DNA of 64,000 bases from Ochrobactrum sp. Q0168 (GTDB lineage: Bacteria > Pseudomonadota > Alphaproteobacteria > Rhizobiales > Rhizobiaceae). The translations under genes were made by a program, and so were the position numbers. Positions 8,990 to 17,969 of this stretch are shown piece after piece. Below the pieces are notes generated by a model. It was not told where the DNA came from and did no database searches. It worked only from the letters and a program-made list of their open reading frames with translations. Positions within the stretch are counted from its first letter, which is position 1; every line of letters starts with the position of its first letter. The DNA lies in assembly GCF_016427605.1 (NCBI RefSeq), contig NZ_JAELXQ010000017.1, positions 1 through 64,000 of the forward strand. Reading direction: 5' to 3'.

Positions 8990-10140
8990 GTAATAGCCTC
9001 CCAAAACGAGCGTCCGTTGTTATCATTGGCGGCGGTGTGCAAGGATTGTCCGTCGCGTTCAATATGATTGAGCAGGGACAACGCGATATTCTCGTTCTCG
9101 ATGCGGGGTATTGGCAAGGCGGCGCATCCGGTCGCAATGGCACATTGATCCGACCGGGTTTTGCATCCGTTGCCTGGACAGAATTGTTTGTCCTCACGGT
9201 GAACGAATGGCAGAGCTGGTCAAAACGCCTTGGCGAAAACGTCATGTTCACCCGGCGCGGCTATTCGGTTGTCTCCGAGCAGGAAAAGAGCGAGGCCATG
9301 TTGCTGGAGGGGCTGAAAGTTCAAAAGAGCCTCGGCGTTAACAGCAAAATGCTATCGCGAAGCGAGATCGACGATCTGCTTCCGGCGATCAACAAGTCCC
9401 GTGTCCGCGCAGTGCAACATCAATCCGATGGCGGCGTGGCCCCCCATCACGCTGTGATGAAGGCATTGCTTGCATTTTGCCAGCGAAACAACGTCGATGT
9501 CAGATATCGAACGAAGATAACGGACGTGGAGAAGACTTCAAACCGTGTGACTGCGGTGCTGGTCGGTGACCATCGTATTGAAGCGGACTGCGTCGTGTCG
9601 TGCGCCGGACCCAACAATCCAGACATCGCGGCGCTGGCGGGCGTGGAATTAGACGGCTTCGGCATGCGTATCGAAGCCATGGCATTGGAGCCGACACGAC
9701 CGCTGATCAAGCCCGCAATAGCGCTGATCGACAGCCTCGCATATTTCCACCAGACGTCACGTGGTGAGGTTGTGGGCGGCACCGAAGTGCCTGAAAGACC
9801 TCGCATGTCGCTGAAGGTGGATATTCCTGTGATGGCCAATATGGCCAAGATCTACCTCGAAATGTTTCCCCAACTGGGCGAGGTGCGCATCTTGCGCCAT
9901 TGGGCGGGGCAGCTTCATGCCTCCTCGGACTACGCTCCTTTACTGGGAGAACATCCAAATCTCGATGGACTCTGGTTTTCGGCGGGGTGGTCATACGGCT
10001 TTGCCGGAGCGCCTGCTGCCGGTAAGCTGTTAGCCGAGGCTATCGTCAAGGGCCGCGTCGACCGCCGTATGAAGCCATTTGCACTCGACCGCTTCGAAAT
10101 AACCGGGCCCATCATCGAGGGGGGCATTGTGCTCGCCTGA
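8986..10140 (+). CDS. SoxB-like FAD-dependent oxidoreductase
   Basis: A 384-residue DAO-superfamily flavoprotein, the expected partner of the preceding SoxA-like subunit. The FAD motif VVIIGGGVQGLSVAF is at about residues 10-24, with acidic end LVLDAG, then the loop GGASGRNGTLIRPG that contacts flavin. The C-terminal segment AGWSYGFAGAPAAGKLLAEA is the second flavin motif and matches sarcosine oxidase beta and HcnC/OoxB-type subunits. The start is fixed by the ATGA overlap with the previous stop. The pair is expected to oxidise a secondary amine (N-alkyl amino acid or opine-like compound), giving an aldehyde or keto acid for the dehydrogenase downstream. The substrate is inferred from context only. 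Confidence 0.85.
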   Translation: MSNSLPKRASVVIIGGGVQGLSVAFNMIEQGQRDILVLDAGYWQGGASGRNGTLIRPGFASVAWTELFVLTVNEWQSWSKRLGENVMFTRRGYSVVSEQEKSEAMLLEGLKVQKSLGVNSKMLSRSEIDDLLPAINKSRVRAVQHQSDGGVAPHHAVMKALLAFCQRNNVDVRYRTKITDVEKTSNRVTAVLVGDHRIEADCVVSCAGPNNPDIAALAGVELDGFGMRIEAMALEPTRPLIKPAIALIDSLAYFHQTSRGEVVGGTEVPERPRMSLKVDIPVMANMAKIYLEMFPQLGEVRILRHWAGQLHASSDYAPLLGEHPNLDGLWFSAGWSYGFAGAPAAGKLLAEAIVKGRVDRRMKPFALDRFEITGPIIEGGIVLA

Positions 10141-10190
10141 TATCGACTTCTCCGAACGTTAATTCGTACCGTAATGAAAGGCCAATTCCC

Positions 10191-11621
10191 ATGAGCAATC
10201 ATGAACGTTTTTATATCAACGGCGAATGGGTTGCACCAAGCGCACCGAAAACACTGGATGTCATCAATCCAGCCACTGAAGAGGCCTTCACGCGGATTTC
10301 CGTAGGCTCGGCGGCAGACGTGGACAAGGCTGTTGCTGCGGCAAAAGCGGCGTTTGCAACATTCTCGCTGACCACCAGAGAAGAGAGGCTTCTTCTGCTC
10401 AAGCGCGTTCTCGATGTTTACAATGAACGCTTTGAAGATATCGCGCAGGCCGTTTCGGCAGAAATGGGCGCGCCTATCGCTTTCGCCCGCGACGCGCAGG
10501 CTTGGGCGGGGCGGGGGCATCTTGAGGCCACCATCAAAGCTTTTGAAGATTATTCATTCAGCGAGACGCGCGGTACGACGCGGATCGTCAAGGAACCGAT
10601 TGGCGTTTGTGCGCTGATAACACCGTGGAACTGGCCGCTCAATCAGATCGTCTGCAAGGTCGCGCCGGCAATTGCCGCTGGTTGCACCGTAGTTCTGAAG
10701 CCTTCTGAGATTGCCCCCATTTCCGGCATCCTATTTACCGAAGTCATGCATGCTGCCGGTACGCCAAAGGGTGTGTTTAATCTGGTCAATGGAACCGGGC
10801 CTGACGTCGGACAGGTGATGGCGGGGCATCCCGATGTCGATATGGTTTCCTTTACCGGATCTACGCGCGCAGGCATCATCGTCGCAAAGGCAGCGGCAGA
10901 TACAGTCAAGCGTGTTGCACAGGAACTTGGTGGCAAATCAGCAAACATTATTCTTCCAGACGCCGACTTCGAGACCGCTGTCACGAAAGGGGTGAACGGC
11001 TGTTTCAGCAATACCGGCCAGTCCTGTGATGCGCCGACGCGTATGCTCGTGCCGAAGGATCGACATGATGAGGCTCTCGCCATTGCGAAGTCTGCTGCCG
11101 AAGCGCTCCGCACGGGTGATCCGCAGGCAGCGGATACCAAGCTCGGCCCTGTCGTCAGCCAGCTGCAGTTCGACAAGATCCAGCGTCTGATCGGATCCGG
11201 CATAAGCGAAGGCGCTACGCTCGTCACAGGGGGACCCGGCAGGCCCGATGGACTAAATCGCGGCTATTATAGCCGACCGACTGTTTTCGGCCATGTCGAC
11301 CCTAAAATGACAATTGCGCGGGAAGAAATTTTTGGTCCCGTACTTTCGATTATACCGTATGAGGATGAGGATGACGCGGTTCGTATCGCAAACGATACCG
11401 TTTACGGGCTCGCCGCTTACGTGCAGTCAACCAATATTGAACGCGCGCGGAACGTAGCATCGCGGATGCGAGCAGGTTCGGTCTATCTGAACTATCCGGA
11501 CTGGGACACGTCAGCATCATTCGGTGGTTACAAGCAATCCGGCAATGGCCGAGAATATGCTGATTTTGGCATCCACGATTTTCTCGAGATTAAAAGTGTT
11601 GTGGGATATGGAATGGACTGA
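10191..11621 (+). CDS. Aldehyde dehydrogenase family protein
   Basis: A 476-residue NAD(P)-dependent aldehyde dehydrogenase. Catalytic residues are all present: Asn147 in TPWNWPL, Glu245 in QELGGKS, and nucleophile Cys279 in NTGQSCDAPTR. The Rossmann glycine turn is FTGSTRAG (221-228). It lies 50 nt after the SoxB-like gene, behind GAAAGGCC, and is the last gene before a strong intrinsic terminator. It likely oxidises the aldehyde produced by the cluster's amine oxidases. No motif allows a finer substrate call. Confidence 0.92.
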   Translation: MSNHERFYINGEWVAPSAPKTLDVINPATEEAFTRISVGSAADVDKAVAAAKAAFATFSLTTREERLLLLKRVLDVYNERFEDIAQAVSAEMGAPIAFARDAQAWAGRGHLEATIKAFEDYSFSETRGTTRIVKEPIGVCALITPWNWPLNQIVCKVAPAIAAGCTVVLKPSEIAPISGILFTEVMHAAGTPKGVFNLVNGTGPDVGQVMAGHPDVDMVSFTGSTRAGIIVAKAAADTVKRVAQELGGKSANIILPDADFETAVTKGVNGCFSNTGQSCDAPTRMLVPKDRHDEALAIAKSAAEALRTGDPQAADTKLGPVVSQLQFDKIQRLIGSGISEGATLVTGGPGRPDGLNRGYYSRPTVFGHVDPKMTIAREEIFGPVLSIIPYEDEDDAVRIANDTVYGLAAYVQSTNIERARNVASRMRAGSVYLNYPDWDTSASFGGYKQSGNGREYADFGIHDFLEIKSVVGYGMD

Positions 11622-11688
11622 TGATGGGGGACATTTGAACCGTCCGAGATGATGCCTAACTCATCGGGTTGCGTCATAAACAAGGCGA

Positions 11689-11728
11689 GAGCGTCCATCG
11701 ATCTTCGGACGCTCCACGTTGTTTTCTT
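11689..11728 (+). terminator. Rho-independent terminator of the amine cluster
   Basis: GAGCGTCC (11689-11696) pairs perfectly with GGACGCTC (11707-11714), followed by a T-rich tail containing GTTTTCTTT. Confidence 0.8.
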
Positions 11729-12017
11729 TGACTATCAGAATGCGAATTCCGCATAATGAAACGTGCTGGCTAGTGCAGGAGTCTCTGCGCGTAGTAGCGA
11801 CCTACATATTTCATTCATCAGTAGACACCTGCGACCGTTACCGAACGCGACGAGATCCAATAGAATGGGAGAATGCATTTTTTTGTTTCGCGAAACGCTT
11901 CTGGCATTGACCAGAGGTAAGCGAGAAATTGGAGATGCCATTCAAAACTCTGACTCGCAATCTTGTAACGTCATGGAGCGTTTGATTTTAGGCCGGATAT
12001 ACAGCTTCAGTGCGGTT
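11729..12017. other. Gene-free stretch between convergent units
   Basis: With the terminator region, the stretch 11622-12017 has no supported gene. Small open frames here have no family resemblance. No repeat, operator or RNA gene was recognised, and the minus-strand operon shows no clear terminator of its own. Confidence 0.6.
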
Positions 12018-12779
12018 TTACTTGAGATAGTGAATATGAGGACGACCGCTATAGGGAGAAGGTTCCACGCGCGCATCAATCGAGAAAACTTGCTTGAGAA
12101 TATTCTCGTTGATTATTTCTTCCGGTGTTCCCGAAGCGACGATCTTTCCAGAAAGCATAACGATCAATTCATCGCAGAACATGGCTGCATGATTGAGATC
12201 GTGCAAAGCAATGATGCTCGTGATGGGTAGTCCGGAAACCAGCTTCAACAAGCTCATTTGGTGCTGAACATCGAGGTGGTTGGTAGGTTCATCGAGGATG
12301 AGTTCTTTCGGCATCTGCGCAAGCGCTCTTGCTATATGGGCACGTTGCTTCTCGCCGCCTGACAGGGTTTGCCATTGGTCGTTCTTCTTAGCCATCATGC
12401 CGGTACGTTCGATGGCATCCTGAACAGCTGTCTCGTCCGCGCCCGTCCAGCCAGAGAACATCGATCTGTGCGGAAAACGACCAAGTCTCACAACGTCCAT
12501 CACCTTGAGATTGGCGTTTGTCGTTGCGTGCTGCTCAACAAAAGCAACACGCTGCGCGACGCTGCGTCGGGCGACAGCATTGATATCTTCTCCATCAAGC
12601 ACGACGCGCCCGGAGTAGGGGCGTTTTAATCCCGCAATCAGACGCAGCAAGGATGTCTTGCCAGAACCGTTTGGTCCCAAAAGTCCCAGCATCTTTCCGG
12701 GCTTCGCTTCGAAAGACACATCGTCGATGACGGCTTTCTTGCCAATTTTCCAGACAAGATTTTCGGCTTTGATCGTCAT
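12018..12779 (-). CDS. ABC ATP-binding protein, FecE/FepC type
   Basis: A 253-residue ATPase for an iron-chelate, haem or corrinoid importer. Walker A GPNGSGKT is at residues 35-42, the signature is LSGGEKQRAHIARAL, Walker B is KELILDEPTNHLD, and the switch His is in IALHDLNHAAMF; this HDLN form is typical of the FepC/BtuD/HmuV group. The start at 12779 (MTIKAENLVW) overlaps the permease stop by four bases; the frame extends upstream but into permease sequence. It is the last gene of a three-gene operon. It is complete and should be active. Confidence 0.88.
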   Translation of the reverse strand: MTIKAENLVWKIGKKAVIDDVSFEAKPGKMLGLLGPNGSGKTSLLRLIAGLKRPYSGRVVLDGEDINAVARRSVAQRVAFVEQHATTNANLKVMDVVRLGRFPHRSMFSGWTGADETAVQDAIERTGMMAKKNDQWQTLSGGEKQRAHIARALAQMPKELILDEPTNHLDVQHQMSLLKLVSGLPITSIIALHDLNHAAMFCDELIVMLSGKIVASGTPEEIINENILKQVFSIDARVEPSPYSGRPHIHYLK

Positions 12780-13816
12780 GATGGGCGCTGAAACCGGTAA
12801 AGTATGATCGAAAAGAACGGCACGCCGACGAGGGCGGTCACCACACCGATGGGCAAGACCTGCTGCGGTATCAATGTACGCGAAGCGATATCGGCCAGCA
12901 CCATGAAGATTGCTCCGGCAATGGCACACGCGGGTAACAGTCTTATGTGCAGTGGCCCGACGATGAAGCGTGCAGCATGAGGGACAACGAGCCCGACAAA
13001 GCCTATTGAGCCGACCATGCTGACGATGGTGGCCGTCATCACAGCCGTGAGCGCAAAGAGAACAATCCGTGCACGGCCGACATTCACGCCCAGCGAGGAG
13101 GCGGCCTCATCCCCGAAAGCAAATGCATCCAGAACATGGGCATAGAGAAGGCAGGCGATTAGACCGAGGGTGATGACAACGGACACCAGCATGAATTCGG
13201 GCCAGCGAACGCCGCCGAAGCTGCCAAGCAACCAGAACATCACGTCGCGGGCCTGCTGCGCATTGCCGGATGTGGTAACGATATAGGATGTGGCTGCGTT
13301 GAACAGCTGGGATGCAGCGACGCCCGCCAGAATGGTACGATCCGCTCCGCCCCGTGTACCATTTGAGAGAAGGGCAACAAAGAAAAAAGCCGCAAACGCG
13401 CCAACGAATGCGCCTGCCGACAATGAAACAACGCCAGCGCCGATGCCGAGAATGACGACCGTTACAGCGCCAGTTGATGCGCCAGCCGAAATACCAAGAA
13501 CATAAGGCTCGGCAAGCGGGTTGCGCAAAAGCGACTGCATGATCGCGCCGGAGAGAGCGAGGCCGGCGCCGCAAAATGCCGCTGCCAATGCGCGGCTGAG
13601 CCGGTAATCCCAGATCACCGTCTCATGAATGCGATTAAGTTCCACTGAACTCCATCCAAGGCGATTGGTTATCGCTGCAAAGGTTGTCGATAACGGGATC
13701 GGCAAGTCGCCAATTCCGACGCTGATCCCCACCACAAATCCGATTGCGACAAGCGACGCCAGCAGCATTATGCTGAAAGCGCCCCAATGCCTCAAAGACT
13801 GGCCGGAAACACTCAC
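12776..13816 (-). CDS. FecCD-family ABC permease
   Basis: A 346-residue membrane permease of the BtuC/FecCD family, normally ten membrane segments; the hydrophobic pattern here agrees. Family signatures visible are SRALAAAFCGAGLALSGAIM followed by LLRNPLAEPYVLG (about 75-107), GFVGLVVPHAARFIVG in the middle of the C-terminal half, and LPIGVVTALVGVPFF near the end. The start overlaps the stop of the binding-protein gene by four bases and the stop overlaps the ATPase start. One permease gene implies a homodimer. The substrate is a large iron or cobalt complex by family. Confidence 0.9.
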   Translation of the reverse strand: MSVSGQSLRHWGAFSIMLLASLVAIGFVVGISVGIGDLPIPLSTTFAAITNRLGWSSVELNRIHETVIWDYRLSRALAAAFCGAGLALSGAIMQSLLRNPLAEPYVLGISAGASTGAVTVVILGIGAGVVSLSAGAFVGAFAAFFFVALLSNGTRGGADRTILAGVAASQLFNAATSYIVTTSGNAQQARDVMFWLLGSFGGVRWPEFMLVSVVITLGLIACLLYAHVLDAFAFGDEAASSLGVNVGRARIVLFALTAVMTATIVSMVGSIGFVGLVVPHAARFIVGPLHIRLLPACAIAGAIFMVLADIASRTLIPQQVLPIGVVTALVGVPFFSIILYRFQRPS

Positions 13817-14835
13817 TTGAGAATACCAAGTGCTTTCAGTTTTTCTGCGACCTGTTCGGCACCATAAATCGAGCGGATGGTCGGGTTCATGGCCTGACCA
13901 TCCATGACGGCTATTGCCTTGTTCTTGACAGCAGGCATCTGGCTGACCGCAGGGTCGGTGTTGAGAAACTGAATCTTGGCTTCAGGCTTGTCGAGTTCCC
14001 AACGATTACGGTCGAGATTTGCAACAACAATCACATCAGGGTTGGCGGCGATAATGCTTTCCCAGCCAAGCGTTGGCCATTCAGCTTCCGCCTTGACGGC
14101 ATTCTCGCCGCCCAAAATATCAGCGATGAAGCTCGAGGCGCCCTTTCCGCCCCCCAAATAGGCGTCTGCCGATGGTGACGGGCTGGAGAACCAGAATAGG
14201 TAAGAAAGCTTCTTGCCGCCCGCAGGTACACTTGCGCGCAAAGCCGTCTCGCGCGCCTTGAGGTCGGCGATGAGCGCGTGACCGCGATCCGAAACATCGA
14301 AAATCTGCGAAAGCTCATCGATCTCCTTATAAAGAAGATCCATGGTCCACAGCTTGTCGCGGCTGCCATATTCATCCTTGACTTGGTCTGTGCTCAGGCA
14401 GGTGCTCGGCGAAAGATAGGTTGGAACGCCAACCTTGTCGAAATCGTCGCGCTTTGCGACCTTGCTATTTGGCCCGATGAGGCTTGGAAGAGCTGACGCC
14501 ACGAAATCCGGATTCTCGGCTAGGATTGATTCAAATGTCGGGAACTCAACGGTTAGAAGCTTCACTTTGGAATTGGCAGGTTCGAGCTGCGGCAAAACCT
14601 TGCTTGGCCAGAACGCCGTTCCTGCCATTTTATCCTCAAGGCCCAGAAGCAACAATATTTCGGCGCTATTTTGACCAAGGCCGATGGCGCGTTCCGGCGC
14701 TTTTGCAAAGGTAACTTTCGTTCCGCAATTGTCGAGGGTCAGCGGAAAACGTGTGGCCGCGTCCGCTGGGTTGTTCTGGAGAGCGAGCAGGGCAACAAAG
14801 CTCGTAGCGGCCAGAAGTATTTTCAATGCGGTCAC
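13813..14835 (-). CDS. Periplasmic binding protein, iron-chelate/B12 type
   Basis: A 340-residue class III binding protein. The signal peptide covers about residues 1-26 (LLAATSFVALLALQNNPADA). The N-lobe motif APERAIGLGQNSAEILLLLG and the C-lobe motif PTLGWESIIAANPDVIVVAN are typical of FepB/FecB/BtuF-like proteins. It leads an operon with FecCD permease and FecE ATPase. No TonB-dependent receptor lies nearby, so the outer-membrane partner must be elsewhere. No Fur-like box or cobalamin riboswitch was recognised ahead of it, which leaves the ligand undecided between ferric chelate, haem and corrinoid. Confidence 0.82.
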   Translation of the reverse strand: MTALKILLAATSFVALLALQNNPADAATRFPLTLDNCGTKVTFAKAPERAIGLGQNSAEILLLLGLEDKMAGTAFWPSKVLPQLEPANSKVKLLTVEFPTFESILAENPDFVASALPSLIGPNSKVAKRDDFDKVGVPTYLSPSTCLSTDQVKDEYGSRDKLWTMDLLYKEIDELSQIFDVSDRGHALIADLKARETALRASVPAGGKKLSYLFWFSSPSPSADAYLGGGKGASSFIADILGGENAVKAEAEWPTLGWESIIAANPDVIVVANLDRNRWELDKPEAKIQFLNTDPAVSQMPAVKNKAIAVMDGQAMNPTIRSIYGAEQVAEKLKALGILK

Positions 14836-15065
14836 TGATAGTATCCTGAATTGCGGGTCGTGGTTTATCGTTAGCCGTGTGAAACCTGCTTCTCTATAAG
14901 CTGAATGTGGTTTTTAAAACAAGAGTTAAATTGTCCTGTTTATCCATCATTTATCGACGCAAAGCACCGAGAGATATCAGGACTTTGAGATAAGTCTCTC
15001 AACATACCAGGAGCCGCCGTTGATCATTCGCCTCGCCACACTCAATTTTGCCCCAAGGGCCGCAA

Positions 15066-15092
15066 AGGACAGTCACCGCGTGTGACTGTCCT
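15066..15092 (-). terminator. Terminator of the ECF/phosphoribosyltransferase operon
   Basis: AGGACAGTCAC (15066-15076) and GTGACTGTCCT (15082-15092) form a perfect 11-bp stem with a 5-nt loop. Read leftward the stem is followed by a short T-run (TCCTTTGC). It lies about 30 nt after the phosphoribosyltransferase stop. The rest of 14836-15123 holds nothing else recognised. Confidence 0.75.
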
Positions 15093-15123
15093 GAAGTTAA
15101 GGGTTACGAGACTCCATTGGTCT

Positions 15124-15759
15124 TCACAGAAAGCTCTCCAGAATTGGCTTCCACTCGCCATCCTGATTGTCGAACTGCGGAATATGCGCGAGGCTGTGAA
15201 GCAGCTTCACGTCGTCGCCCAGTGTTGCCTGCCAGTCCCTGGCTTCGGTGAGGATAACGCCAAGGCCGACGACCTCGCCGCCTGCCTTGCGCACCAGCTC
15301 GACCGAACCCTTGAGGCTCGAACCCGACGCCACGACATCGTCCACCACGACGACGCGCTTTCCCTTGAGAAGCGGGATTGCCTGACGGTCGAGAAGCAGA
15401 CGCTGCTCGCCCTTGGAGGTGATGGAGGAAATCGTCTGCACCAGCGCATCGCCAAGATGGATTTTCGGCGACTTCTGCAACACGACATAATCGTCGAGAC
15501 CAAGCGCGCGCGACACTTCAATCGCGACCGGAATGCCAAGCGTTGCCGCGCCGACGATCACATCGGGTTTCAGCGGAGCCAGCTTTTCGGCCAGCGCCTT
15601 GCCCACATGCTCACCGAAGCGAACACCGAGATCGATAACCATCATCAGGGAAATGGCGAAATTCGGATTGATCGGCACAATCGGCAGATCGACCTTGCGG
15701 CCTGCCACATCGACGGTCCAGACCTGTCCATTCCCGGAAAGTTTCGTGTCTTCAGTCAT
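15124..15759 (-). CDS. Purine-type phosphoribosyltransferase
   Basis: A 211-residue type I phosphoribosyltransferase that would join a base to PRPP. The PRPP loop is KRVVVVDDVVASGSSLKGSV, with its two acidic residues followed by the ASGSS phosphate loop, and the flexible-hood and IVGAATLGIPVAIEVSRALG regions resemble adenine phosphoribosyltransferases. The start at 15759 (MTEDTKLSG) overlaps the EcfT stop by four bases. It is the last gene of an ECF importer operon, so its base is probably the imported compound, trapped as a nucleotide after uptake. Adenine itself is possible, but the linkage suggests another base or vitamin precursor. Confidence 0.82.
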   Translation of the reverse strand: MTEDTKLSGNGQVWTVDVAGRKVDLPIVPINPNFAISLMMVIDLGVRFGEHVGKALAEKLAPLKPDVIVGAATLGIPVAIEVSRALGLDDYVVLQKSPKIHLGDALVQTISSITSKGEQRLLLDRQAIPLLKGKRVVVVDDVVASGSSLKGSVELVRKAGGEVVGLGVILTEARDWQATLGDDVKLLHSLAHIPQFDNQDGEWKPILESFL

Positions 15760-16430
15760 CGTTTTATGTCCTTGGTATTGAGCCGTGATTCGACCAGCAG
15801 GCCGACATTGCGCCATGTGGTGCGCTTGCGTTTGGTGTCGAAGCCGTAAATGGCGAGCGAAAGCGAAATGGCATGCGCCATGCGGATTGCCTGCACCAGA
15901 AGCGGAACACCGCGCGCCAGCGCAAAACGCAGGCGCATGGGGAAGGATACGTCATCGATTTCCATGCCGCGGGCGCGCTGGGCGTCCGCGATACGTTCGA
16001 AATCCTCGCGCAGCATCGGAATGATGCCGAAGGTCAGCGACAGCACCAGCGTCACCATGGGCGGCAGACGCGCAGCGCTTGCCGCCGCCAAAATGGAGCC
16101 CGGCGTGCTGGTTTCCATCACAAAATAGAAGGCCGCCGTTGTCGTCACCAGTCGCGCCGCCATACCGGCGGCAATCGGCAATGTGTCCACGAAGGCCATG
16201 CCTTGCAGCACGAGATTGAGAATCCAGCTCGCCATGACGAGCAGCGTCAACAGCATCGCGCCTTTGAGATAGCCGCGCAGGCCCGGCACCTTGACCAGCA
16301 CCAGAAAGCCGACCGTCACCAGCGCCAGCGGCACGCCATAATGCCAGCCGGGCACCAGCCAGGCCGCAAGCATAACCAGAAAAGCCGCGACAAGCTTCAC
16401 GAAGAAGTTCAGTTCGTAGAAGATTTTCAT
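15756..16430 (-). CDS. ECF transporter transmembrane subunit EcfT
   Basis: A 224-residue membrane protein of the EcfT/CbiQ family, which couples the ATPases to the S component. After an N-terminal run of membrane segments, the two cytoplasmic coupling motifs are visible: ERIADAQRARGMEID (ARG motif 1) and SLSLAIYGFDTKRKRT (a variant of ARG motif 2). Both gene ends overlap the neighbours by four bases. Length is slightly short for EcfT (about 260) but normal for CbiQ-like members. Confidence 0.85.
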   Translation of the reverse strand: MKIFYELNFFVKLVAAFLVMLAAWLVPGWHYGVPLALVTVGFLVLVKVPGLRGYLKGAMLLTLLVMASWILNLVLQGMAFVDTLPIAAGMAARLVTTTAAFYFVMETSTPGSILAAASAARLPPMVTLVLSLTFGIIPMLREDFERIADAQRARGMEIDDVSFPMRLRFALARGVPLLVQAIRMAHAISLSLAIYGFDTKRKRTTWRNVGLLVESRLNTKDIKR

Positions 16431-17953
16431 GCGGCTTCTCCCGTCTCGACGACACGCGGCTTGGGCCAGCCCAGTGCGCCATAGGCATCGGACGCCCAGG
16501 ACGCATCCACATCGCCATCGAAAGTGACATGGCCGTTATCGAGGATCATGACACGGGACGACACATCGTCCACCAGTTCCAGATCGTGCGAGATCAACAT
16601 CACGGCACGGTTTTCGCTGAGCGTGGTTTCGAGGAACAGTTCCAGCATACGGCGACCGTTGAGATCGCGCGCCAGAAGCGGCTCATCGAGAATGGCAACC
16701 GAAGCGCCCGCCGCTTCCGCACAGGCGAGACCAAGCAAGGCCTGCTGCCGCGAGGAAAGCGCAAACGGGTTGGTTTCCTCGTGACCGCCCAGACCATATT
16801 TGTGCAGGCAAGCGGTTGCGCGGGCGGTGATCGCGTCATCCTTCGGCACGCGGGTTGCCGCTGTGATGGCGAAGACCACCTCTTCCAGCACCGTCATGTT
16901 GAACAGAATCCGGCGCATATTCTGCGGCAGATAAGCAACCGAACGGGCACGCTTTGCGGCAGTCCACTTGTCGGCATTCTCGCCGCCAATGGTGATTGAA
17001 CCGGCCGCAATTTTCTGAAGCCCCAAAATGGACTGGAACAGCGTAGTCTTGCCCGCACCGTTCTTGCCAATCAGACCGACAACCTCGCCCGCCCGTATCT
17101 GGAAATTCACGTTTTCAAGAACCGGCTGTCCGTCACGGCGCTGAAGCTGCGTCTTGATGCCCGACACGGAAACGAGCACCTGACCCTCGGCTTTGCCACA
17201 AGCAAGGCGTTTGCGCACCGCCACAGGCGGCAGAACACCCGCATTTTCCCAGGCTCCGGCATCATTGATGATGGAAGCAAGCGGCACGACGGGCGCAAGC
17301 TTGCCGTCCTTCACCAGACCGACATCGGTGACGACGGCCTGCAAGGAGGCAGGATCCTGTTCGGCAATCAGCAGGGCCGGAATTTCCGCGCCGAGCTTTT
17401 TGAGAACTCGCACGAGGCGCTGACGCGCGGCCGGATCAAGACCCGTGGTCGGCTCGTCGAGGATCAGGAGCTTCGGCTCGGCGGCCAGTGCGGCAGCCAT
17501 GGCCACCATGCGCCGCTCGCCGCCCGAAAGGGTCAGCACGCGACGGCCACGCAAAGCGTTCAGTTCAAGCTCGTTGAGAAGATCGTCGATCCGCGTACGG
17601 ACGGCGTCTTTGGCAAGGCCGCGATTTTCCAGCGGAAAGGCAATCAGGTCTTCGACGCTGAGATCCCAGAGCTGGTCTTCCACATTCTGCGACACCACGC
17701 CGACCGTGCTGAACAGCTCATCCTTCGACATGGAAGAGATGGGCTTGCCGTTCAGCGTCACCTCGCCGCCGAAAACCTGCGGGGTGATCAGACGCGGCAC
17801 GATGCCGGATGCGGCGTTGAGCAGCGTCGTCTTGCCGCTGCCGCCTGCGCCGCAGACCAGAAGGCGTTCGCCGTCACGGATATTGATGCTGGCCTCGGCG
17901 ATTGCCAGAACGGAATCGCCAAAGCCCACTTTAACATTCTGCAGTTGGAGCAC
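16427..17953 (-). CDS. ECF transporter fused ATPase (EcfA-EcfA')
   Basis: A 508-residue protein made of two ABC ATPase domains. Domain 1 has Walker A CGAGGSGKTTL (34-44), signature LSGGERRMVAMAAAL and Walker B KLLILDEPTTGLD. Domain 2 (from about residue 265) has Walker A IGKNGAGKTTLF and Walker B ASVAILDEPLLARD, but the signature is degenerate (LSSRQQALLGLACAE, lacking the SGG), and the D-loop is altered. Fused double ATPases occur in ECF importers such as YkoD. The asymmetry predicts one consensus and one weakened ATP site. The start lies 17 nt after the S-component stop. Confidence 0.88.
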   Translation of the reverse strand: MLQLQNVKVGFGDSVLAIAEASINIRDGERLLVCGAGGSGKTTLLNAASGIVPRLITPQVFGGEVTLNGKPISSMSKDELFSTVGVVSQNVEDQLWDLSVEDLIAFPLENRGLAKDAVRTRIDDLLNELELNALRGRRVLTLSGGERRMVAMAAALAAEPKLLILDEPTTGLDPAARQRLVRVLKKLGAEIPALLIAEQDPASLQAVVTDVGLVKDGKLAPVVPLASIINDAGAWENAGVLPPVAVRKRLACGKAEGQVLVSVSGIKTQLQRRDGQPVLENVNFQIRAGEVVGLIGKNGAGKTTLFQSILGLQKIAAGSITIGGENADKWTAAKRARSVAYLPQNMRRILFNMTVLEEVVFAITAATRVPKDDAITARATACLHKYGLGGHEETNPFALSSRQQALLGLACAEAAGASVAILDEPLLARDLNGRRMLELFLETTLSENRAVMLISHDLELVDDVSSRVMILDNGHVTFDGDVDASWASDAYGALGWPKPRVVETGEAA

Positions 17954-17969
17954 TTTTCCGGGCCCGTTC

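Noticed and set aside
14836..15123. Possible iron box or cobalamin riboswitch for the Fec-type operon
   Set aside because: Only an AT-rich stretch is present; no 19-bp Fur-like dyad or B12-box was recognised.
15082..15849. Plus-strand open frame of 255 codons over the phosphoribosyltransferase
   Set aside because: It is a shadow of the minus-strand gene, which has clear PRPP-binding motifs and operon overlaps.
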